The position numbers and the translations under genes are program-made. 64,000 nt of DNA from an uncultured Lachnospiraceae bacterium (GTDB lineage: Bacteria; Bacillota; Clostridia; Lachnospirales; Lachnospiraceae): positions 62,001-126,000 of the forward strand of contig CAJLRL010000004.1 of the NCBI GenBank assembly GCA_905209075.1. The letters run 5' to 3'. The notes below the pieces were generated by a model. It was not told the origin of the DNA and made no database searches. It was given only the letters and a program-made list of their open reading frames with translations. Positions 45,596 to 54,174 of this stretch are shown piece after piece. How positions within the stretch are numbered: position 1 is the stretch's first letter; the number at the start of each line of letters is the position of its first letter.

Positions 45596-46858
45596 ATGAA
45601 TCCATTTGAAATAAAGCCAGACATGAAGTCTGGCTTATTTATTGACTGGGAGAAATTTTGGGTTGCACCATATAACAAAAATGAGGTTAATCCATATACG
45701 AGAACGAGAATAATATTGATGAATGGAACTGAATTTGAAAATGTGTGGTTTTCGCATCAGTTTTCAAGAAATTCAGCGGATAATGAGTTGAGGCGCAGGA
45801 TCGCTTTTATAAGGAGAAGCGAGCAGCAGCAGCAAAAGATCCTTGCGCATTTAAAACCGGAAGATGAGTCTGCACTTGAACATACTATTGGATATGAACA
45901 GCTTGCAGTCGATCTCACAGCACATCTTGCAAAGCGTGTAGATGATGCAGATATAAAGGGTGCACTTGATTTTGCATTGCTTGAGGATTTTGATCATTTG
46001 TATCGTTATTCGGACTATCTGGAGGCCACATCCGGTGAGCATGCAGAGAAACTTGTGGGAGGGTATACAGAAATAATGCCGGGACGTCCTACGATTTCAC
46101 ATCACAGACATCCATACGATTCTATCAGGCATAGTATGAAAGGAAAATGTTCATCAACAATGGATATTCTTGCGGCAAATGTTATTACAGCTGCGGAACA
46201 GCAGACGATGAATTACTATATGAATACAGCCGCATTATGGCCGGATGAGATGGGGCGCAGATTGTATCAGGAGATTGGAATGGTTGAGGAGCAGCATGTA
46301 ACGCAGTATGGAAGCCTGCTTGATCCGTGCATGACATGGCTTGAGAATCTGCTTGTGCATCAGTATGTCGAGTGCTGGCTGTATTGGAGCTGTTATGAGA
46401 CGGAGTGTGATCTTCGGATAAGGAGACTATGGAATTTTATGTTTGAACTGGAACTGAAGCATCTTCATATTGCCCGTGACCTTTTGAGACAATATGAGAA
46501 AAAAGACTGGAATCAGGTTATTCCAAATGCACAGTTTCCTTCACCGCTTGTGCTTGAAAGCAATATAGAATATGTAAGATGTATATTAAAAAATACGGTA
46601 AATAACACTGCAAAACGTGAAAACTACGTAGATGTAAGATATGATGCACCTGATACATTTATCGAATATCAGCGCAAAGTAAATGAGCCATTAAAAAATG
46701 TAATGAGCCACGCATTTATAGAAGAATATATAAGAAAGAACGGAAAGGATTATAGATTCGAGGTAGCACCAAATCCGGTTCCGGAGCTTCGGGATAGAAC
46801 AATGGATAATGTCTGTGTCGGCAGACAGCCACTATGTGGAAACCGGAATATGATATAA
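45596..46858 (+). CDS. Ferritin-like (putative diiron) protein of unknown function
   Basis: 420 residues, no family name recognised. The helical central region contains Glu/His clusters spaced as in diiron carboxylate proteins: GYEQLAVDL, LLEDFDHLYR, AAEQQTMNYY, MVEEQHVTQYG (ExxH), CYETECDL and ELELKHLHIARDLL (ExxH). Aromatic-rich helices (ECWLYWSCYE) lie between them. No signal peptide or membrane helix, so cytoplasmic. The start is ATG 45596, ten bases after AAAGGAGG; ATG 45587 is only one base from it. It is monocistronic between tuf and a chemotaxis receptor. An oxidase, oxygenase or iron-storage-like role is possible but unproven. Confidence 0.75.
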   Translation: MNPFEIKPDMKSGLFIDWEKFWVAPYNKNEVNPYTRTRIILMNGTEFENVWFSHQFSRNSADNELRRRIAFIRRSEQQQQKILAHLKPEDESALEHTIGYEQLAVDLTAHLAKRVDDADIKGALDFALLEDFDHLYRYSDYLEATSGEHAEKLVGGYTEIMPGRPTISHHRHPYDSIRHSMKGKCSSTMDILAANVITAAEQQTMNYYMNTAALWPDEMGRRLYQEIGMVEEQHVTQYGSLLDPCMTWLENLLVHQYVECWLYWSCYETECDLRIRRLWNFMFELELKHLHIARDLLRQYEKKDWNQVIPNAQFPSPLVLESNIEYVRCILKNTVNNTAKRENYVDVRYDAPDTFIEYQRKVNEPLKNVMSHAFIEEYIRKNGKDYRFEVAPNPVPELRDRTMDNVCVGRQPLCGNRNMI

Positions 46859-46910
46859 ATCTGTTTTGGTTAAACTGGTTTTGTAATGTATTTCTATGAT
46901 AAAAACATGG

Positions 46911-46961
46911 TATAAGAGGTTGCTGGTCACACTGTCAGGTGTGAACAGTAACTATAAGAGG
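46911..46961. mobile_element. 34-bp palindromic insertion with 8-bp target duplication
   Basis: The core 46919-46952 runs from GTTGCTGGTCACAC to GTGTGAACAGTAAC, imperfect 14-bp inverted ends round a six-base loop. It is flanked by TATAAGAG at 46911-46918 and again at 46953-46960. The core matches the right end of the larger element at 61871-62016 with two differences, so both belong to one MITE-like family. Confidence 0.65.
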
Positions 46962-46991
46962 ATACGATCGTGAATATTTTGAACACGATAC

Positions 46992-47020
46992 TTGTAATAG
47001 TACTATGGTAATGCTATAAT
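46992..47020 (+). promoter_or_regulatory. Promoter of the chemotaxis receptor gene
   Basis: TTGTAA (46992-46997), 17 bases, TATAAT (47015-47020), 32 bases before the ATG and 30 bases after the small mobile palindrome. Confidence 0.72.
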
Positions 47021-47051
47021 AATTCCATGACGATGAATAGGAGATGGGATT

Positions 47052-48389
47052 ATGAATGATACATTTGTCCAGAAAATAAATGATATGCCACTCAAAAAGA
47101 GACTAAAATTTGGCTACCAGCGCATAACAAATATGATGCTTATATCAGGTGGTGTGTCTATAATTGCGATTATTATATTATTTTATAAGGTGTATGCAAA
47201 CACCAAGAAAAATGGTATAGGAAATGTATTTCAGAATTCAACAGTTATAATTGCATTTTTGTGTACTATAGCTGGAGTATTAACGATAATAATATGCGGT
47301 ATCATGTCGATGCGTGTTTCAAAAAAGATCGGAGATACAGTTATAGAGTCTGTTTTGGAACCTCTTAGAGAGATCGAGACTGTTGCAGGAGAGCTTGCAA
47401 ATGGAAATCTCCATAGTCAGCTTGATTATCATTCAGATGATGAAATAGGAAAACTTGCGCATGACCTGAGGAAATCTATCAGGATCCTTGGATCATATGT
47501 AGATGATATAGACTATACAATGAAAGAATTTTCTACAGGAAATTTTGCTGCTAAGCCTAAAGTTGAATGGAAAGGTGATTTTGTCGGGATCAAGGATTCT
47601 TTTATGACATTTGAAAACAGTATGTCAGATACAGTAAAAGGAATACAGAATTCGGCAAATGAGGTGTCAGGTGGTGCAGATCAGGTGGCATCAAGTGCAG
47701 GCAATCTTGCACAGGGAGCAACAGATCAGGCTGCTGTTGTTGAAGAGCTTACAGCTACGCTTGAAGGGGTTGCACAGCAGGTTTCTGAAAATGCGGATCA
47801 TGCAAAAGAAATCAGCGGTCAGGTGGATGAACTCGGTAATAGCATCATGCATGGAAATGATCAGATGCAGGAAATGGTTAAATCCATGAATGAAATAAAT
47901 GAATCATCACAGGAGATCGGAAAGATCATAGCAACAATAAATGAAATTGCGACCCAGACCAATCTTCTTGCACTTAATGCATCCATAGAGGCTGCAAGGG
48001 CAGGTGAAGCCGGAAAAGGATTTGCTGTTGTAGCGGATCAGGTAACGGTTCTTGCGGAACAGAGTGCTAATGCAGCAAAAGAATCTGCGACACTTATAGA
48101 GTCATCAGTTGCGGCTGTTGAAAAAGGTATGGTAATTGCTGATAAGACAGCGACACAGCTTGAAGAGGTAGCTGATAGTTCAAAAGCCATAACAGAACAG
48201 GTAAACGGTATTGCTGAAGCACTTGAAACTCAGACAAATGCTATAAACGAGGTAAATAAAGGTGTAGAGCAGATCAATGATGTAGTTCAGACTAACTCTG
48301 CATCATCGCAGGAATGTGCTGCGGCAAGCCAGCAGATGAGCAGCGAAGCAGAAAATCTTAAGGAACTTATCCGTCATTTAAGAGTTTAA
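47052..48389 (+). CDS. Methyl-accepting chemotaxis protein with minimal extracellular part
   Basis: 445 residues. Two transmembrane helices (about 29-47 and 63-82) enclose only about 15 residues, so no extracellular ligand domain exists. A HAMP domain follows (EPLREIETVAGELANGNL), then the cytoplasmic signalling domain with the hairpin tip EIATQTNLLALNASIEAARA and GEAGKGFAVVADQV. It should signal to CheA, sensing the membrane, cytoplasm or energy state. The start is ATG 47052 with AGGAGATGGG. Other chemotaxis genes are not in the window; the only motility-like neighbour is the FliD-like gene 19 kb away. Confidence 0.92.
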   Translation: MNDTFVQKINDMPLKKRLKFGYQRITNMMLISGGVSIIAIIILFYKVYANTKKNGIGNVFQNSTVIIAFLCTIAGVLTIIICGIMSMRVSKKIGDTVIESVLEPLREIETVAGELANGNLHSQLDYHSDDEIGKLAHDLRKSIRILGSYVDDIDYTMKEFSTGNFAAKPKVEWKGDFVGIKDSFMTFENSMSDTVKGIQNSANEVSGGADQVASSAGNLAQGATDQAAVVEELTATLEGVAQQVSENADHAKEISGQVDELGNSIMHGNDQMQEMVKSMNEINESSQEIGKIIATINEIATQTNLLALNASIEAARAGEAGKGFAVVADQVTVLAEQSANAAKESATLIESSVAAVEKGMVIADKTATQLEEVADSSKAITEQVNGIAEALETQTNAINEVNKGVEQINDVVQTNSASSQECAAASQQMSSEAENLKELIRHLRV

Positions 48390-48442
48390 GCATAAAGCAG
48401 ATCAGTATCTTATTTACAATTGACTATAGAAAATATATAATT

Positions 48443-48474
48443 AAAACTCCCGGGAGCAATTCCGGGAGTTTTCG
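48443..48474 (+). terminator. Terminator after the chemotaxis receptor
   Basis: A 13-bp stem (AAAACTCCCGGGA / TTCCGGGAGTTTT, one G-U) closed by a GCAA tetraloop, with the T-run inside the stem's 3' arm. It ends a few bases before jetA. Confidence 0.82.
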
Positions 48475-48495
48475 AAGTATATGGAGATATCACAG

Positions 48496-49953
48496 ATGAT
48501 TTTAGAACAGAGAATTCCAAAAGAATTTTATAGTTTATTCCGTACCAAAAATATGGATTCATATATGCAGATCCTTGTGGCAATCTATGACGAAAACAGT
48601 GAAGTATTTACAGCACTTGGACTTACAAGGGAAGAGTGTCAGCTTATAATAGAAGATACCGTTGAGAGGGCAAGGATAGTCTGGGTCAGCGGAGATGAAC
48701 TGATAAATGAAAATGAGAGCGGACAAATGATCCAGAATGATCAGGACATAGAGAGTGCCGAACAGAAATACTCAGATTCTCCGGGATTTATATTAAAAAG
48801 ACTTATCCGCTGGGGATGGATAAAGAGTGATTTTGATGAGAAACTAAATACATACGTCATATCATTTCCAGAATACAGCCAGCTGTATATAGAGCTTTTT
48901 AAGAAGCTGTTAAGTGATGATGAGGGGATGGAAAGGGAGAGTATGCTATCCGTGTACAGTGCACTTTTTACATATCATTCTGACAGTGAAAAAAATAACG
49001 ATATACTGAAAAATGCACTCCGGACATCAAAGCGTCTTGGACAGATGCTTTCCAATATGCAGGATGGAATGAGATCATATTTTGATGATCTGTCCGGAAT
49101 GAAAAATTTTATCGGAATCCAGAAGGTGCTTGTCGAGGAGATAAACAACAGCGACAGCCGTAAATATGCGATATTGACAACGACAGACAGTTTTTATCGT
49201 TATAAAGAGGCTGTAAAAGAACTGACAAGCCGGATATTAAACGAAAATGAGAAAAAGAAGGACGAGCTTGAGAAAAAAAGATCAGGTCTTGAACCAGGCT
49301 CAATAGAATTCAGACGAAATGAGTTTTCAATAGATTATTGTGAGAAAGCAAGAACGCTTGTGTATCAGATCGAGAGGGAATTCAATCAGATAGAGCGCAA
49401 ATATAACAAATTAATAGAACAGAAAACGATTTTTGCTAAAAGGGCATTGGCGCGTATTCATTATATTTTACAGGAAGGTGCCGGGGATGATGACAATATA
49501 TTAAAGCTGGTATCGATGCTTGATGACAACAGCAGGCGTGACAGGATACTTGAAGATTTAAGATCACGGATGAAGTTTACGTCACAGTTTAAAAATGTGA
49601 CAGACGACAGTTTTTCAGCGAGAAGAGATCGGGAAATCAATGAGTTCATGCCGGAACATCTCGAAAATGATGATGTAAAGACTGAACATGATATGGCAGA
49701 GTTTGTTCCGAAACCACTGTATACGAAAAAAGAACTGGATTGCTTTAAGAAGGCAAATATGTCAGATGGAAAATTCATTGCAGATAACACAACGGTTAGA
49801 TCAGTTGAGGATCTTGAAAAGCTTATGTTCGTATGGCAGGAAGAAACTAAAGAGAGTATGGAAAATAATGTGGTGAGCATTGATGGTGATATAACAGGCG
49901 AAGACGGATTTACTTACTCGAAACTGATAATAGGCAGCAGAAAAACCAGCTGA
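48496..49953 (+). CDS. jetA: JetA / MksF-like SMC-complex kleisin subunit (DUF5716 type)
   Basis: About 485 residues. Start ATG 48496, with GGAG nine bases upstream (ATG 48481 is in frame but contains that ribosome site). MILEQRIPKEFYSLF at the N-terminus, GFILKRLIRWGWIKSDFDE in a winged-helix region, and a long coiled-coil middle (about 235-320, Glu/Lys-rich) match the kleisin-like JetA of Wadjet / MksBEF complexes. Its partners JetB and JetC follow in order. Together they would form an SMC ring that extrudes DNA; in Wadjet systems this restricts small circular plasmids. The stop codon lies inside the first unit of a 26-bp repeat. Confidence 0.83.
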   Translation: MILEQRIPKEFYSLFRTKNMDSYMQILVAIYDENSEVFTALGLTREECQLIIEDTVERARIVWVSGDELINENESGQMIQNDQDIESAEQKYSDSPGFILKRLIRWGWIKSDFDEKLNTYVISFPEYSQLYIELFKKLLSDDEGMERESMLSVYSALFTYHSDSEKNNDILKNALRTSKRLGQMLSNMQDGMRSYFDDLSGMKNFIGIQKVLVEEINNSDSRKYAILTTTDSFYRYKEAVKELTSRILNENEKKKDELEKKRSGLEPGSIEFRRNEFSIDYCEKARTLVYQIEREFNQIERKYNKLIEQKTIFAKRALARIHYILQEGAGDDDNILKLVSMLDDNSRRDRILEDLRSRMKFTSQFKNVTDDSFSARRDREINEFMPEHLENDDVKTEHDMAEFVPKPLYTKKELDCFKKANMSDGKFIADNTTVRSVEDLEKLMFVWQEETKESMENNVVSIDGDITGEDGFTYSKLIIGSRKTS

Positions 49954-50074
49954 TGACACATAGCAAAAAAAGACTGCTGATGATACATAGCAAAAAAGAC
50001 AGCTGATGACATATAGCAAAAAAGACAGCTGATGATACATAGCAAAAAACCAGCTGATAACATAGAACAGAAAA
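49946..50074 (+). repeat. 26-bp minisatellite between jetA and jetB (4 units plus a partial)
   Basis: Units start at 49946, 49972, 49998 and 50024, each 26 bases of the form GACAGCTGATGATACATAGC followed by six or seven A. A degenerate fifth begins at 50050. Differences between units are one to four bases. Every unit carries TGA codons, and the period is not a multiple of three, so it is not coding. It fills nearly the whole 152-base gap. Confidence 0.88.
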
Positions 50075-50105
50075 TACGATCAATGGTACAAAACAGGAGA
50101 TACAG

Positions 50106-50714
50106 ATGTTTGAATACATGGAGAACGTCTCACAGGGTGAGGCTGAAAATATAAAAAAGACGATACAGGATCTGTTCAGGCAGACATGCATACTTCAGGT
50201 AAAATACGATCCTGTCACATTGACACAGCATGACAATCCAAAATATCAGGTATGCCTTAGAAACCGAGAGTTTATTTCAGACTATCTGGAGGTGCTTGGA
50301 TGTGAACTCATTCATGATCCGCAGGAGCATATATTCAGGATTGCCGGAGAGGGTGTTATTGTGGAAAGAATGAGTCTGACGACTACGAAACTTATCATAA
50401 TAATGAAGCTAATATACAGGGATAAGATTATGGGCGAAGGACTCAATGCGACAACGACAACGCTAGCACAGATCAGGGAATACGGCAGGAATACGAATCT
50501 TATAGACCGGAGGCTTACAGCGCAGGAGTGGAACGATGCACTTGTGCTCATGAAAACACATCAGATGATAGAGGTGCCGGGTGCTATAGCAAATCTGGAG
50601 GATAATACACCGATCTACATATATAACACTGTAAATATATATTGTTCTGCAATGGATATAAATGAGCTGGTAACACAATACTCGGCTGTGCAGATGGGAG
50701 AAACAAATGAGTGA
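50106..50714 (+). CDS. jetB: JetB / MksE-like SMC-complex subunit (DUF4194)
   Basis: 202 residues of the KITE-type winged-helix DUF4194 family. Recognisable blocks are QVCLRNREFISDYLEVLGCE, LTTTKLIIIMKLIYRDK and REYGRNTNLIDRRLTAQEW. It should bind the JetA kleisin and form the core with the JetC ATPase. The start is ATG 50106 with AGGAGAT; the end overlaps the JetC start by 8 bases, so those two are translationally coupled, while a minisatellite separates it from jetA. Confidence 0.85.
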   Translation: MFEYMENVSQGEAENIKKTIQDLFRQTCILQVKYDPVTLTQHDNPKYQVCLRNREFISDYLEVLGCELIHDPQEHIFRIAGEGVIVERMSLTTTKLIIIMKLIYRDKIMGEGLNATTTTLAQIREYGRNTNLIDRRLTAQEWNDALVLMKTHQMIEVPGAIANLEDNTPIYIYNTVNIYCSAMDINELVTQYSAVQMGETNE

Positions 50715-53700
50715 TTCTAAGAAAATTTTTACAAGAATGTGCATAAACAACTGGGGAGGGATCAGCCACAAGGTATTACAGTTCAATGAGTACGTAAACC
50801 TTTTCAGTGGAAAAAGTGGATCTGGAAAATCTACGGTTATGGATGCAATCCAGGTAATTTTATATGGAAGCTTCAACGCAAACTTTTTAAATAAAGCAGC
50901 AGATGATGCAAAAAACAAAAGAAGTGTATTAAGCTACTTAAGAGGGGAGCAGAAGGACGGTTCAGCAAATCGTAAAGATATGGATTTCTGCTCTGTCATT
51001 GCGCTTGAGATAGAGGACAAGCTGACACACACTTTTACATGTGCGGGAATTGCTTTTGAAGTTAGAAAAAATGACTCCGAGATAAAGAAATTTGTATATT
51101 TCAGCCATTCAGGAAAGATGCCGGAACCAGGATATATAACAGCTGACGGATATTGCTATTCTAATAGTGATATAAAAAGGCTGATAAATGAAAGATCACA
51201 GAATGGGCAGATGCATATCAAGGGGGATGTGAACAGGATATATGCCTCAAAAGAGGCGTATATATCCACACTCTATGATGTGATACTTGGATATATTGAT
51301 CCAAACCGCTTTATCACAATGGAAAAAAGTGCAATCGCACTTAAAATGTCAAATGGTACAGGACAGTTTATACGCGATTACATGTTTCCAAAGAGCGAAT
51401 CTGAGACAATAGAAACGATAAGTGAGCAGCTTGATGCATACAGACAGATCAAAGAAAAAATAGAGGATATGCACAACCGGATAGAGCTGCTTAAGACTAT
51501 AAAGGAGGCCGGGCAGGATCTTGCAAATGTGCAGGCTGACATTTTCAAAACATCAGCTATGATGCGCTGTATCGACATTGAAGAGATGAAGGCAAAGATA
51601 GATGCAGCAGATGATGACAAAAAACGTATAGAAAATGAGCAGGAAATCTTACAGAAAAAAGCAGAAGAAATAAGTAGAAAAAGAGAGCAGATCAACAACG
51701 AATACATCCAGGTAAGTGCGGATCTAAAGGCAAGCGATCTCGGAAGTAAAAGGCAGCAGCTTTCTGAACTTTCCAGAAGCAGCGAAATGCTTTCTGACAA
51801 TAACAGACAATGGCAGAAGGTATTGGGAGGACTATCTGAATGGGAAGAAAATGAAGCTGTAACGGATTATGTGAGCAACACCATTTTAAATCTTATAGAT
51901 GATATAAGAGATGGCTCGATCACAGAGGATAAATGCAGGGAACTTCATGTCAAACTTGAATCTGTAAAACAGAATATAGAAAATGAAATAGAAGATTATA
52001 ATGAACAAAAAAATACTGTCGGCAGGGAGCTTAAAGAAAAGAAACAGCTGGTTGAAGACATGAAGAACAACCGCAAGTCTTACAGCGAAAGGTTAAGATC
52101 GGCAAGAGCGGCACTCCAGAGAAGCCTTTCTGACAGATATGGAGACACAGTAAAAGTGCAGATTTTTGCAGACCTGTTTGATGTAAAAGACGAGGAGTGG
52201 AAAAATGCTGTCGAGGGACGGATGGGAAGGCTTAAGCTTTCTCTGATCACAGATCCGGAATATGCAGATACAGCAGCTGCTATTTTCCGCAGCATGAAAC
52301 AATACGAGGAAGTTGACCTCATAAATTCTAAGGCGATAGAAGACAGCAATCCAAAAGCGGATGAAAACAGTTTATATGAAGCGGTTGAGGCGAAAGAAGA
52401 ATATGTGGAAGCATGCCTGAAACGATATCTTGGACATATCAAAAAATGTCACAGCATAGAAGAACTTAAGCAGGTAAGAGATGGCGTGACACCGGACTGC
52501 TATTCATATAGTAATTTTATATTCAGACATTTAAAAAAGAGAGATTACACGATAAATGCCTGCATCGGTGGTAAAGTTTCAAAGTCAAAGCTTGCTCTGT
52601 ATGAAAAAGATGTAGAGAAATTAAAAGATGAATATGAAGAGCTTTCAAATGTTATCAATGCATTAAAAGCACAGCGTGATTTTGAATGCTTAAAGGGCGA
52701 GGCTGCCCATTATGTAAATCTTTCAAAAGCCCGGGAAGAACTTGAACAGGTAAACGCCAAGAGGGCAGAGCTTGAGGAGCTTATATGTGTGCTTGAGGCT
52801 GGAGAGTATAAGGAACTTGAGGCAAAAGAAAAGCTTCTTGCACAGAACCTGAAAGCATTGCAGGCTGAGTCTGATGAAAATCAAAGACAGATCAATGAGA
52901 AAATACGCCAGCACGAAAAAATTTCAGGTGCAAACGAGCAGAGAATGATCCAGCTTGAGGAAATGACCCAGGGATATATAGCAAATGCTGATATAGAAAA
53001 GGAAGTTGAAGAAGAGTTAAAAAACCGTACAAGCATGTCTGTGAAAAATAGTCTTAAGACAAAGCTTCTGGAACTGTCGGGGGCAGATGGAAATGGTGGA
53101 AGAAAGCAGGATTATGAGGAAAGCTTAAGGAGCGCAAGGAACAGCTATATTTTCACATATCCTTCAGCAAAGTTTAATGGTTCAGAAAAGTCAAACGAAG
53201 CATATGAAAAGCTTCTTGAGGAGTATGAGACAGACTATGAACCTTCTTATGAGGAAGAATTCGATAAACAGTGCGAGCTTATATACAAGAGCCTGAGAGA
53301 AAATGTAATAGCAACTATACATGGAGATATAAAAGCTGCCAAACGCCATGCGTTTGAGATAAACAGGCTTCTTCGTGAAACAAATTTCTCGGACAGCACA
53401 TATCAGATCAAGATTGAGCCGGCAAAAAATGAAAACGGACAGTTTTATGATATGCTGATGGCAGAAGAACTTGACAGCAAAAATTTGGATGATGGAGGAT
53501 TCGAGGGACAGCTCAGCTTTGGTGAAGACAGCTTTTATAAGAAATATGAGCAGAAGATAAAGCTCCTGACGGATAAGTTTATGCCGCCAAAAGATGAGGA
53601 TGAGCATACAAGAGCTGAAAAGCGCAGAGAAATGGAGCAGTATGCTGACTATAGAAATTATTTATCATTCAGCATGTATGAGCAGGTTACAGATGAAAAT

Positions 53701-54078
53701 GGAAATGTAATAAGAGAAAATTTTGTTGACGATATGGCAGGACGTGACTCGGGTGGTGAAGGCCAGAACCCGAAATATGTTGCACTTCTGGCAGGCTTTG
53801 CAATGTTATATATGCAGCAGAGCAAGAGAGACTCGAAGATAAAGCTGGTTCTTCTTGACGAAGCTTTTTCAAAAATGGATCAGGAGCGTAGTGCAGTATG
53901 CCTTAAATATGCCCGCAAAATGGATCTGCAGCTGATAGTATGTGTACCGGATGAACGTCTGCAGTCTCTTATACAGAACGTGGACTGTGTATACGGATTC
54001 AGAAGATTTAAGAATCAGATATCAATGATGCATATAGACAAAGGCGATTACCTGAAGATGATGGAAGGAATAGAATAA
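50707..54078 (+). CDS. jetC: JetC / MksB-like SMC ATPase
   Basis: 1123 residues with SMC/MukB architecture. Walker A GKSGSGKST at residues 35-43, long coiled coils from about 235 to 500 and 640 to 860 round a hinge, then the signature-like GRDSGGEGQNPKYVALLAG (about 1013-1031) and Walker B LVLLDEAFSKMD with the catalytic Glu at about 1052. The product should dimerise and load on DNA with JetA and JetB. No JetD (Toprim-type nuclease) gene follows: the next ORF is an MFS transporter and upstream is a chemotaxis receptor. A Wadjet-like defence role therefore cannot be assumed; a chromosomal condensin role (MksBEF) is equally possible. Confidence 0.9.
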   Translation: MSDSKKIFTRMCINNWGGISHKVLQFNEYVNLFSGKSGSGKSTVMDAIQVILYGSFNANFLNKAADDAKNKRSVLSYLRGEQKDGSANRKDMDFCSVIALEIEDKLTHTFTCAGIAFEVRKNDSEIKKFVYFSHSGKMPEPGYITADGYCYSNSDIKRLINERSQNGQMHIKGDVNRIYASKEAYISTLYDVILGYIDPNRFITMEKSAIALKMSNGTGQFIRDYMFPKSESETIETISEQLDAYRQIKEKIEDMHNRIELLKTIKEAGQDLANVQADIFKTSAMMRCIDIEEMKAKIDAADDDKKRIENEQEILQKKAEEISRKREQINNEYIQVSADLKASDLGSKRQQLSELSRSSEMLSDNNRQWQKVLGGLSEWEENEAVTDYVSNTILNLIDDIRDGSITEDKCRELHVKLESVKQNIENEIEDYNEQKNTVGRELKEKKQLVEDMKNNRKSYSERLRSARAALQRSLSDRYGDTVKVQIFADLFDVKDEEWKNAVEGRMGRLKLSLITDPEYADTAAAIFRSMKQYEEVDLINSKAIEDSNPKADENSLYEAVEAKEEYVEACLKRYLGHIKKCHSIEELKQVRDGVTPDCYSYSNFIFRHLKKRDYTINACIGGKVSKSKLALYEKDVEKLKDEYEELSNVINALKAQRDFECLKGEAAHYVNLSKAREELEQVNAKRAELEELICVLEAGEYKELEAKEKLLAQNLKALQAESDENQRQINEKIRQHEKISGANEQRMIQLEEMTQGYIANADIEKEVEEELKNRTSMSVKNSLKTKLLELSGADGNGGRKQDYEESLRSARNSYIFTYPSAKFNGSEKSNEAYEKLLEEYETDYEPSYEEEFDKQCELIYKSLRENVIATIHGDIKAAKRHAFEINRLLRETNFSDSTYQIKIEPAKNENGQFYDMLMAEELDSKNLDDGGFEGQLSFGEDSFYKKYEQKIKLLTDKFMPPKDEDEHTRAEKRREMEQYADYRNYLSFSMYEQVTDENGNVIRENFVDDMAGRDSGGEGQNPKYVALLAGFAMLYMQQSKRDSKIKLVLLDEAFSKMDQERSAVCLKYARKMDLQLIVCVPDERLQSLIQNVDCVYGFRRFKNQISMMHIDKGDYLKMMEGIE

Positions 54079-54174
54079 TTTACACAGATTTTTCCTATAC
54101 GTGATAGTGTTATTTACTTAAAGGTAATAATATACTCTCTAGTAAAAACAGACAGGCACTTAAGGGAGTATATA

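Noticed and set aside
49946..50074. Possible CRISPR array
   Set aside because: Units are contiguous without unique spacers, so this is a minisatellite; no cas gene is nearby.
49801..50191. Long - strand frames over the jetA-jetB gap encoding repeated CYVSSAVFF-like segments
   Set aside because: These are translations of the 26-bp minisatellite in different frames, with no start context.
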